A stretch of DNA of 5,584 nucleotides. Source: Chloroflexota bacterium. GTDB taxonomy: Bacteria > Chloroflexota > Anaerolineae > B4-G1. The position numbers were made by a program, and so were the translations under genes. The stretch is taken from assembly GCA_003648125.1 (NCBI GenBank), contig QMOE01000193.1, forward strand, positions 1-5,584. The letters are read 5' to 3'. Below the pieces are notes generated by a model. The model saw nothing but the letters and a program-made list of their open reading frames with translations, was not told where the DNA came from and searched no databases. Below, piece after piece: positions 1-5,215 of this stretch; positions within the stretch are counted from its first letter, which is position 1; the number at the start of each line of letters is the position of its first letter.

Positions 1-330
1 ACCCACGGCAAGATTATAGACGAGATCGGTTATCACGTGCGGGATTACTTTGTCGAGCAATGGGAGCGTTTCAAGCACTATCCGTGGGGGGTGCTGGCTC
101 ACTCTACGCACCTGCGCGGCGACGGCACCTACGAGAACGGCGTCGAGCGACCGCGCATCCGCGTCACGCTGGCGACCCGCATCCCGCGCGAGCGGTGCGA
201 GCGCATCGGCCTGGGCTATCTTGATCCTGAGACCATCAATCCCGACGATTGGGCCAACCGCGAGAACGAGGGTGTTTTGCTGGTGCGCCGGGCTGGGGAG
301 GTTTTGTACCGCGTGAGGGGTCAGGCGTGA
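1..330 (+). CDS. C-terminal part of a probable lactate-racemase-domain (DUF2088/LarA-like) protein
   Basis: The reading frame is open from the first base to the TGA at 328-330, giving 109 residues; the start lies upstream of the window, and the internal GTG at 37 is not credible as a start because the frame continues coherently before it. The piece is rich in charged and aromatic residues. Recognisable blocks are a YPWGVLAHSTHLRG segment near residue 38, a glycine/tyrosine turn GLGYLDPETINPDDW near residue 71, and an EGVLLVRRAGEVLYRVR ending. These resemble the C-terminal domain of DUF2088 proteins related to the nickel-pincer lactate racemase LarA. Family assignment is from memory of this pattern, since the diagnostic N-terminal domain is outside the window. 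If correct, the protein would be a cytoplasmic hydroxyacid racemase or epimerase of unknown substrate. Its 3' end overlaps the convergent nucleotidyltransferase gene by 10 bp. The coding call is solid and the family only moderate. Confidence 0.6.
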   Translation, partial: THGKIIDEIGYHVRDYFVEQWERFKHYPWGVLAHSTHLRGDGTYENGVERPRIRVTLATRIPRERCERIGLGYLDPETINPDDWANRENEGVLLVRRAGEVLYRVRGQA

Positions 331-1022
331 TCCTCACGTCTCACGTCCTGCATCTCGACCTGGCCCAGATAAATGAGTGATTCCAAGTCGTCCAGTTGCT
401 CTGGTGTGTAGCGGGCCACGACCTCGCGCACCCGCGCCAGTTCGTCATCCGAGGCCAGGCCGAGCATCGTGGTCAAGTCACCAATATCTCGTCCGCGGGA
501 GGCTTCTATTTTCATTATGATGAGGTACGGCAAATCCAACACCGGAAAGCCGGCCGGGTCATAGCGGGGGTGGGTCAGCGCGTCCTGCAACCAGGGATAG
601 TCGCCCCAGAGGACATCTACTTCAGCCCCTTCGGGTGAGCGCACCAGGAAGCCGGCCACGTCCAGCGGGGTGACGACCTCGTATCCGGCAGCCTTGAGCC
701 GCTCAATGGCCTCATGACCGTTGGCGTGCGAAACCAGGATGTCCAGGTCTTGGGTGGCGCGTTCGGGCATATAAGCCCTGGTCGCCACGCCACCGACGAT
801 GACCCAGGGGATGCCCTGGAGCACCGGGCGCAAATCGGGCCAGAGATTCATCGCGCTCCTCCGTCGCAGAAATTCCGGCGAACTGCCCGTGCCGGGGCGG
901 ATGCGGCGCATGCTGATGTCTATCATAATGCGCCGCCGCTGAGCAGGGGTCAACCACCCATCGGGGGCGATGGCGGCGATGGCTGGGGGGATTGGTACTG
1001 TCTCTTTCAATTTCATACTCAT
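321..1022 (-). CDS. Nucleotidyltransferase-fold protein (AbiEii/MNT-like), stand-alone
   Basis: This is a 233-residue protein starting at the ATG at 1022. A longer frame reaches back to 1070, but that codon lies inside the -35 box of the gene's own promoter, whereas the ATG at 1022 has a GAGG 9 bp upstream. Residues 77-94 hold the hallmark of the polymerase-beta-like nucleotidyltransferase fold: a GG turn followed by TQDLDILV with the D-x-D pair (D92, D94). A third acidic residue follows in AEVDVLW (D136). A later IIMKIEASRGRDIGDL block (about 168-183) matches the helix seen in AbiEii-type and small-molecule nucleotidyltransferases. All three carboxylates are present, so catalysis looks possible. 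The product is probably cytoplasmic; I see no signal peptide or membrane segment. Residues 1-57 form a proline/arginine-rich extension I do not recognise. The substrate is unknown, and no antitoxin-like partner adjoins it, so a toxin role is unsupported. Confidence 0.8.
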   Translation of the reverse strand: MSMKLKETVPIPPAIAAIAPDGWLTPAQRRRIMIDISMRRIRPGTGSSPEFLRRRSAMNLWPDLRPVLQGIPWVIVGGVATRAYMPERATQDLDILVSHANGHEAIERLKAAGYEVVTPLDVAGFLVRSPEGAEVDVLWGDYPWLQDALTHPRYDPAGFPVLDLPYLIIMKIEASRGRDIGDLTTMLGLASDDELARVREVVARYTPEQLDDLESLIYLGQVEMQDVRREDHA

Positions 1023-1041
1023 AACTCGGCGCCTCGGTTGA

Positions 1042-1070
1042 ATTGTACCGGAGTGATGACAAAGTGTCAA
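1042..1070 (-). promoter_or_regulatory. Sigma70-type promoter of the nucleotidyltransferase gene
   Basis: On the minus strand there is a perfect -35 box TTGACA (1070-1065), a 17-bp spacer and a -10 box TACAAT (1047-1042, five of six consensus positions). Transcription should begin near 1035, only about 13 nt before the ATG at 1022. This is the strongest promoter match in the window. Activity is inferred from sequence alone. Confidence 0.7.
1057..1069. promoter_or_regulatory. Candidate operator palindrome TGACA-AAG-TGTCA
   Basis: This is a perfect 5-bp inverted repeat around three bases. It overlaps the -35 box of the minus-strand promoter and ends 20 bp before the gnd start codon. A dimeric repressor bound here would block the nucleotidyltransferase promoter and could also affect gnd. 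No regulator gene is visible nearby. The arms are short, and part of the symmetry could follow from the -35 box itself, so this is only a candidate. Confidence 0.4.
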
Positions 1071-1076
1071 ATTACG

Positions 1077-1083
1077 GGAGGTG
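1077..1083 (+). promoter_or_regulatory. Strong ribosome binding site of gnd
   Basis: GGAGGTG lies 6 bp before the ATG at 1090, a near-ideal match to the 16S rRNA 3' end. It fixes the gnd start and predicts efficient translation. Confidence 0.8.
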
Positions 1084-1089
1084 TGTTAG

Positions 1090-2544
1090 ATGAACGCAAC
1101 TTGCGATATTGGCCTCATCGGGTTGGCGGTGATGGGGCAAAATTTGGTTCTGAACATGAACGATCACGGCTTCAAGGTGGCGGTGTTCAATCGCACCGTC
1201 TCCAAAGTGGACGATTTCCTCAACGGCAACGCACGAAGCACCCAGGTCGTTGGCACGCACTCGATTGAGGAATTGGTCAACCTGCTCAAGCGGCCCCGGC
1301 GGGTGATGTTGATGGTCAAAGCGGGGCAGCCGGTGGACGATTTCATCGCCAAGCTGATCCCGCATCTGGAGGCAGGTGACATCATCATTGACGGCGGCAA
1401 CTCGAACTATCAGGACACGATGCGCCGCGTCGAGCAGGTCGAGCCGAAAGGGCTGCTCTACATCGGCACCGGCGTCTCTGGCGGGGAAGAGGGGGCGCGC
1501 TACGGGCCGTCCCTGATGCCCGGCGGATCGCCGGCAGCCTGGCCTCACGTCAGACCGATCTTTCAGGCCATCGCCGCCAAGGTGGAGGATGGCACGCCTT
1601 GCTGCGACTGGGTGGGCGAGAACGGCGCGGGCCACTATGTCAAGATGGTGCACAATGGGATCGAGTATGGCGACATGCAATTGATCTGCGAGGCCTATTA
1701 CTTGCTAAAGCACGCGCTGGGCATGAGCGCCGACGAGATGCACCAGGTTTTTGCCGGGTGGAACGAGGGCAAACTCGATTCTTACCTGATCGAGATCACG
1801 CGCGACATTTTGACATTCAAGGACAAGGACGGCGAGCCGCTGGTGGAAAAGATTCTCGACACCGCCGGGCAGAAAGGCACCGGCAAGTGGACGGGTATCT
1901 CGTCGTTGGAAATGGGCATCCCCTTGACGCTGATTACCGAGGCGGTGTATGCTCGTTGCCTCTCGGCGTTGAAGGAGGAGCGTGTGGCGGCCTCCCGGGT
2001 GCTGACCGGCCCAGAACTTGGGTTCGATGGCGACAAGCAAGCGTTCGTTGACGACATCCGCGACGCGCTATACGCCTCCAAAATCATCTCGTACACGCAA
2101 GGATATATGTTGATGAGAGCGGCGGCGGCCGAGTATGGCTGGAACCTGAACTATGGGGGCATCGCCCTGATGTGGCGCGGCGGCTGCATCATCCGCTCCG
2201 CCTTCCTGGGCAAGATCAAGGAAGCGTTCGACAAACGCCCTGCTCTCGCTAATCTGTTGCTGGATGACTATTTTAAGCGGCAAGTGGGCGCGGTGCAACC
2301 GGCCTGGCGGCGCGTGATCGCCGGGGCGGTGGAGATGGGTATCCCTGTGCCAGCGATGTCCAGCGCGCTGGCGTTCTACGACGGCTACCGGCGCGAGCGT
2401 CTGCCCGCTAACTTGCTCCAGGCCCAGCGCGACTATTTTGGTGCCCACACCTACGAGCGCGTGGACCGGCCGCGGGGCGAGTTCTTCCACACCAACTGGA
2501 CCGGAACCGGGGGCGACGTGACCTCCGGCTCATACCAGGCGTAG
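1090..2544 (+). CDS. gnd: 6-phosphogluconate dehydrogenase, decarboxylating (NADP-dependent type)
   Basis: This 484-residue cytoplasmic enzyme oxidises and decarboxylates 6-phosphogluconate to ribulose 5-phosphate and CO2, the NADPH-yielding step of the oxidative pentose phosphate pathway. The Rossmann motif [11 protein letters not shown] is at residues 8-18. NRT at 34-36 is the arginine-threonine pair that holds the NADP 2'-phosphate in characterised enzymes. DGGNSNYQD (101-109) and [20 protein letters not shown] (126-145) are family signatures. The catalytic lysine and glutamate are K185 and E192 in [10 protein letters not shown]262 and R289 fit the substrate-phosphate site, and R447 and H453 fit the residues donated by the partner subunit. 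The length and the [13 protein letters not shown] tail match the long 480-residue type (as in sheep and yeast) and enteric Gnd, not the short (about 300-residue) NAD-linked form. It starts at an ATG with a strong ribosome site and is followed after 11 bp by the phosphofructokinase gene, in an evident operon. Confidence 0.97.
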   Translation: MNATCDIGLIGLAVMGQNLVLNMNDHGFKVAVFNRTVSKVDDFLNGNARSTQVVGTHSIEELVNLLKRPRRVMLMVKAGQPVDDFIAKLIPHLEAGDIIIDGGNSNYQDTMRRVEQVEPKGLLYIGTGVSGGEEGARYGPSLMPGGSPAAWPHVRPIFQAIAAKVEDGTPCCDWVGENGAGHYVKMVHNGIEYGDMQLICEAYYLLKHALGMSADEMHQVFAGWNEGKLDSYLIEITRDILTFKDKDGEPLVEKILDTAGQKGTGKWTGISSLEMGIPLTLITEAVYARCLSALKEERVAASRVLTGPELGFDGDKQAFVDDIRDALYASKIISYTQGYMLMRAAAAEYGWNLNYGGIALMWRGGCIIRSAFLGKIKEAFDKRPALANLLLDDYFKRQVGAVQPAWRRVIAGAVEMGIPVPAMSSALAFYDGYRRERLPANLLQAQRDYFGAHTYERVDRPRGEFFHTNWTGTGGDVTSGSYQA

Positions 2545-2547
2545 GAG
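2543..2547 (+). promoter_or_regulatory. Ribosome binding site of the phosphofructokinase gene, overlapping the gnd stop
   Basis: AGGAG lies 8 bp before the ATG at 2556 and shares bases with the gnd TAG at 2542-2544. Ribosomes ending gnd would sit on this site, which suggests translational coupling of the two genes. Confidence 0.65.
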
Positions 2548-2555
2548 AAAGTCAT

Positions 2556-3851
2556 ATGACAAAACCCAAGAACGTCGTCGTCGCTCAATCGGGTGGGCCG
2601 ACGCCGGTGATCAACAATTCACTGCGCGGTGTGGTCGAGACTTGCCGGGAGATGGGGGAGCATTTCGGCACCGTCTACGCAGGCTATCACGGCATCGAAG
2701 GGGTGCTGCGGGAGGATCTGTTGAACCTCTCCGCGCAAGACCCGCAGGAGATTGCGCTGCTGCGCACTACCCCGGCCGCCGGGGCCATCGGTACCTGCCG
2801 TTACAAGCTCAAAGCGCACCAGCGGGATGACTTGGGGCGGGTGGTCGAGGTTTTGAAAGCCCACGACGTGGGATACTTTTTCTACATCGGCGGCAACGAC
2901 TCGATGGACACGGCGCACAAGATCGCCCTGTTGGCCCACGAGCGCGGGCTGGAACTGGTCGCCACCGGCGTGCCCAAGACGATTGACAACGACGTCGGTG
3001 ATAGCGAGTTCAAGTTAATTGACCACACGCCCGGCTACGGGAGCGTGGCTCGCTATTGGGCGCTCACCGTCCAGAACGCCAACCAGGAAAACGGTGGTTC
3101 CTGTCCCTCCGACCCGGTGCTGGTGATGCAGGCCATGGGGCGCAAGATCGGTTTCATCCCCGCCGCCGCCCGCCTGGCCGATCCCGGTCGGGAGATGCCG
3201 CTCCTGATCTTTCTGCGCGAGTCGGGACTGACGCTGGAGGAACTGGCCGACCGGGTCAACGATATGCTGCGCGAGCGGGGGCGGGCGCTGGTCGTCGTCA
3301 GCGAGGGGTTTGACGTGGGCGAGATCGGCGCGCGCCAGGACTCGTTTGGGCACACCATGTTCAGCGCCAGCGGGACGACGGTGCAGCAGATCGTGGTCAA
3401 CTATCTCAACGACGTTGGCCTGGCGGCGCGCGGCTCAGCGCGGGGCAATGTCCCCGGCACCGACCAGCGCACTCAAATGATCTATAGTTCGACGGTAGAC
3501 CTGGATGAAGCGTACAAGGTGGGGCAAAAGGCTGTCCTGATCGCCGCCGAAGATGGATCGGGTTACATGTCCACGATTCTGCGCCAGCCCGGTCCCATCT
3601 ACAATGTCTACTACGACAAGGTGGGCCTGGAATTGGTCGCCAACTCGGAGCGGTCGTTCCCTGAGGATTGGATCGCACTCTCGCGCACCGACGTCAGCGA
3701 TGACTTTGTGCGCTACGCCCGGCCACTCATCGGCGACGACTGGCCCAGCGTGCCACTGGTGGGGGGAATTCAGCGCTTTGCCCGCTTCAAGCCCATCTTT
3801 GCCGCGAAGCGTCTGCCGGCCTACGTCCCGCAGGCCTACCGCGCCCCGTGA
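2556..3851 (+). CDS. pfp: 6-phosphofructokinase, probably pyrophosphate-dependent
   Basis: This 431-residue cytoplasmic enzyme of the PfkA superfamily phosphorylates fructose 6-phosphate to fructose 1,6-bisphosphate; the PPi form is reversible and so also serves gluconeogenesis. Motifs in order are QSGGPTPVIN (11-20, phosphoryl-donor loop), IGGNDSMDTA (111-120), PKTIDND (140-146, with D144 as the catalytic base), MGRKIGF (194-200), VSEGFD (248-253) and a PGTDQR sugar-phosphate loop (300-305). Two positions that distinguish PPi from ATP enzymes carry the PPi state: D115, where ATP enzymes have the second glycine of GGDGS, and K141, where E. coli PfkA has glycine in PGTIDND. N114 replaces the usual aspartate of GGD. 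At 431 residues it is longer than ATP-PfkA (about 320) and in the range of short PPi-PFKs. It is the second gene of the gnd operon and converges on the YdjM-like gene 15 bp downstream. Donor specificity is inferred from these residues, not proved. Confidence 0.92.
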   Translation: MTKPKNVVVAQSGGPTPVINNSLRGVVETCREMGEHFGTVYAGYHGIEGVLREDLLNLSAQDPQEIALLRTTPAAGAIGTCRYKLKAHQRDDLGRVVEVLKAHDVGYFFYIGGNDSMDTAHKIALLAHERGLELVATGVPKTIDNDVGDSEFKLIDHTPGYGSVARYWALTVQNANQENGGSCPSDPVLVMQAMGRKIGFIPAAARLADPGREMPLLIFLRESGLTLEELADRVNDMLRERGRALVVVSEGFDVGEIGARQDSFGHTMFSASGTTVQQIVVNYLNDVGLAARGSARGNVPGTDQRTQMIYSSTVDLDEAYKVGQKAVLIAAEDGSGYMSTILRQPGPIYNVYYDKVGLELVANSERSFPEDWIALSRTDVSDDFVRYARPLIGDDWPSVPLVGGIQRFARFKPIFAAKRLPAYVPQAYRAP

Positions 3852-3866
3852 TTTTTTACGTTCAGC

Positions 3867-4625
3867 CTACCCCATCTCCTCTGCCTCTGACAAGATGTCC
3901 CGCTGCCGGAGCGCCTCCTTCGTCTCCGGCTTCCCGCGCCGTCGTTGCCACTGGTACAGCCCACCCATCACGATCCCGGCCCACTTTCCCAGGGTCAGCC
4001 CGACCCCCACACCGACCACTGCCGCCAGTGTCAGGCTGTGTGACCAACGCCGGTGCCAGTCCAAGAAGTGGACGTGCAGTTTGCCGCCTTTGCGCACGAA
4101 CTTGAAAAATGGCCCGCTAAAGATGTCTATGCGGTTCTCCGCGTCGTAGGTGTGCACCATCGGCACGCCGACTTTTACCCGCGCATCTTTTGGGGGGCGA
4201 CCGCGAGGGTTCGCCCCTACCTCCGAACCGGGGAGCGGGACTTGACCGATGTTGACGATCGGGCCGATGCGCACCGCCACCTCGTTCCGCTCCGGGTCGA
4301 AGCGGATCGTGTACTGCCGCCACAGGTCGTTCCCCAGGCGAATGGTGTGCAGCATCACGTTCTGGGATTTCCCGGTTTCGTAAGCCCGACGCATCGCTCC
4401 GACCACCTGCTCGGCGATGGCGCTGGCGTCCGGCTGCGGGCCGGGGTCAATTTCCAGATCGTACCGCTCAAAGTAGCGGGCAAACTTGAAATCAAGCGTA
4501 TCGGGCAAGATACCGCCGACACCGCCCAATATTGGCAGAAGCGAACCTTGTGCCCCTGCCTGAACGACTGGGGGGAAAAAAGTTGCCAACGCCACACCGG
4601 TTATGAAATGCGAAATTCCCTTCAC
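3867..4625 (-). CDS. YdjM/DUF457-family membrane protein, putative metal-dependent hydrolase, with soluble insertion
   Basis: With the GTG at 4625 the protein has 252 residues. That start is chosen because GGAGGG (4636-4631) stands 5 bp before it and the product then begins MKGISHF, as family members typically do; an ATG at 4664 and a TTG at 4670 lack such a site. Residues 6-41 form a histidine-led hydrophobic region (H6, then FITGVALATFF and LLPILGGVGGIL) followed by PDTLD (D42, D45). Near the C-terminus, HRRWSHS (191-197) precedes a hydrophobic stretch to about residue 225. The H...PDxxD...HRxxSHS arrangement is the YdjM/DUF457 pattern of inner-membrane proteins thought to bind metal. Unusually, about 130 mostly polar residues (roughly 55-185), with beta-like segments, separate the two halves. 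The substrate is unknown. The gene converges on the phosphofructokinase gene and appears to have its own promoter. Family moderately sure, function not established. Confidence 0.75.
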   Translation of the reverse strand: MKGISHFITGVALATFFPPVVQAGAQGSLLPILGGVGGILPDTLDFKFARYFERYDLEIDPGPQPDASAIAEQVVGAMRRAYETGKSQNVMLHTIRLGNDLWRQYTIRFDPERNEVAVRIGPIVNIGQVPLPGSEVGANPRGRPPKDARVKVGVPMVHTYDAENRIDIFSGPFFKFVRKGGKLHVHFLDWHRRWSHSLTLAAVVGVGVGLTLGKWAGIVMGGLYQWQRRRGKPETKEALRQRDILSEAEEMG

Positions 4626-4630
4626 CTTTG

Positions 4631-4636
4631 CCCTCC
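4631..4636 (-). promoter_or_regulatory. Ribosome binding site that sets the GTG start of the YdjM-like gene
   Basis: GGAGGG on the minus strand is followed by CAAAG and then GTG at 4625. It is by far the best site near any of the three in-frame starts and rules in favour of the shortest one. Confidence 0.7.
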
Positions 4637-4651
4637 AACTTGCCCTTTCAG

Positions 4652-4671
4652 CCTGGCGATTCATCGCCAAG
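4652..4671 (-). other. Leader hairpin upstream of the YdjM-like gene
   Basis: On the minus strand an 8-bp stem (CTTGGCGA with TCGCCAGG, one G-U pair) closes a TGAA tetraloop, 26 bp before the GTG start. It lies in the predicted 5' leader and the alternative ATG at 4664 falls at its loop. It may influence translation or mRNA stability; no riboswitch family is recognised. Confidence 0.35.
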
Positions 4672-4719
4672 CGCAGACGCAGTTAATACCCACGATTTAC
4701 ACAGATCCTATTTGCGCTC

Positions 4720-4748
4720 AGTATACACCAAAAGTAGATTCGTGCTAA
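4720..4748 (-). promoter_or_regulatory. Candidate promoter of the YdjM-like gene
   Basis: The minus strand has TTAGCA (4748-4743, four of six consensus), a 17-bp spacer and TATACT (4725-4720, five of six consensus). Transcription from about 4713 would give a leader of roughly 90 nt containing the hairpin at 4652-4671. The surrounding sequence is AT-richer than the genes. The -35 box is weak. Confidence 0.45.
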
Positions 4749-4768
4749 TTAGACGACGAGGACTCCCG

Positions 4769-4913
4769 ACCGGACACTCACTTGTACTAAAAGCGCCCAC
4801 CGGGACGCCCCGGTGGGCACACACTTAAAATCGCACCGCCTCACGCCGCCGTGCCGACTTGCGCCAGCGAGCAGGTTGGGGTAGAATTGACCAGCATTTC
4901 GCTACCGGACACT
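4769..4913. repeat. Direct repeat ACCGGACACT, two copies 135 bp apart
   Basis: Identical 10-mers lie at 4769-4778 and 4904-4913. Both are followed within about 16 bases by GCGCC(C/A)AC, which forms the 5' arm of a hairpin in each case (4795-4818 and 4924-4936). The shared order of repeat then hairpin suggests a diverged duplication, though chance is possible. The bases between the copies have no terminal inverted repeats. Confidence 0.35.
4795..4818 (-). terminator. Strong GC hairpin, probable intrinsic terminator on the minus strand
   Basis: A perfect 10-bp stem (GCCCACCGGG with CCCGGTGGGC) closes a 4-base loop. Read on the minus strand it is followed by GCTTTTAG; on the plus strand only ACACACTTAAAA follows. 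It would end minus-strand transcripts coming from the propeller gene, separating them from the YdjM-like promoter just downstream. The T run is short, so efficiency is uncertain. Confidence 0.55.
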
Positions 4914-4923
4914 TTTACGGACG

Positions 4924-4941
4924 CGCCAACTTGGCGTTTTT
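4924..4941 (+). terminator. Weak candidate terminator on the plus strand
   Basis: CGCCA-ACT-TGGCG forms a 5-bp stem followed directly by five T residues (4937-4941). No upstream plus-strand gene is recognised, so it may be coincidental or may end an unidentified small transcript. Confidence 0.25.
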
Positions 4942-5069
4942 GACTGGACAAGATGCGGTTTGCACTGTTAGTTTTGGCAACAAGGCCACCGCAACGAGTT
5001 GCGGCATCCGGAGTCCGCGTGTTTAGCAAAGTGCAATTCCTAGACAAGCAATGTCATCGAGGATTGTAA

Positions 5070-5084
5070 AGACCTGCCAGGTTT
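5070..5084 (+). repeat. Inverted repeat, left copy (AGACCTGCCAGGTTT)
   Basis: It is an exact reverse complement of 5153-5167, 68 bp away. Each copy contains an internal palindrome ACCTG-C-CAGGT. This looks like a short dispersed repeat unit or a protein-binding site rather than coding sequence. Confidence 0.7.
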
Positions 5085-5152
5085 CCGCCAGAGATTTTGT
5101 GAGCCAGATTCGACACGATTGACAGTGTATTTCCGTTCGAAAGTGCCTCATA

Positions 5153-5167
5153 AAACCTGGCAGGTCT
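5153..5167 (-). repeat. Inverted repeat, right copy (AAACCTGGCAGGTCT on plus)
   Basis: It pairs exactly with 5070-5084. It lies 48 bp beyond the stop codon of the propeller gene, so a transcript of that gene could fold the two copies together around a 68-nt loop. Confidence 0.7.
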
Positions 5168-5215
5168 GGTTCTCATCTCTTGACATTGGCGCATCTCCTG
5201 TTATCCATTCCCAGG

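Larger units (their letters stand above)
4626..5215. other. 590-bp intergenic region without a convincing gene
   Basis: The first part (4626-4750) is the leader and promoter zone of the YdjM-like gene. It is followed by the hairpin at 4795-4818, a small hairpin with T run at 4924-4941 and a perfect 6-bp stem with CGAG loop at 4989-5004. There is a 10-bp direct repeat ACCGGACACT at 4769-4778 and 4904-4913, and a 15-bp inverted repeat at 5070-5084 and 5153-5167. The only open frames are short, start with TTG or have no start, and have no ribosome site. One on the minus strand (5047-4841) ends 22 bp before the terminator and could be a gene remnant. I see no tRNA, rRNA or insertion sequence. Confidence 0.6.

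Noticed and set aside
1023..1070. 16-codon N-terminal extension of the nucleotidyltransferase starting at 1070
   Set aside because: The codon lies inside the -35 box of the gene's promoter, upstream of any predicted transcript, and the ATG at 1022 has a ribosome site.
1072..1680. 202-codon minus-strand frame opposite gnd
   Set aside because: It is antisense to a certain gnd, has His/Arg/Asp-rich composition typical of a mirror frame, and matches no family.
3849..3866. Terminator in the gap between the two convergent genes
   Set aside because: There is a T run at 3852-3857, but I find no stable stem immediately before it on the plus strand.
3553..4149. 198-codon plus-strand frame spanning the end of the phosphofructokinase gene and the YdjM-like gene
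   Set aside because: It overlaps two well-supported genes, is Ser/Pro/Arg/Thr-rich as expected of a shifted frame, and has no ribosome site.
4053..4748. 231-codon plus-strand frame opposite the YdjM-like gene
   Set aside because: It is a mirror of the real frame on the other strand; the minus-strand reading has family motifs, hydrophobic segments and a strong ribosome site.
4779..4903. Small transposon-like insert flanked by the ACCGGACACT repeats as a target duplication
   Set aside because: The ends of the 125-bp segment are not inverted repeats of each other, and 10-bp repeats can arise in other ways.
5132..5147. GTTCGAA as a tRNA T-loop
   Set aside because: The flanking bases do not form a T stem, and no acceptor or anticodon arm fits around it.
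5119..5207. Plus-strand -35 boxes TTGACA at 5119-5124 and 5180-5185
   Set aside because: Neither has a good -10 box at 16-18 bp (best is TATCCA at 5202), and transcription would run antisense into the propeller gene with no plus-strand gene to serve.
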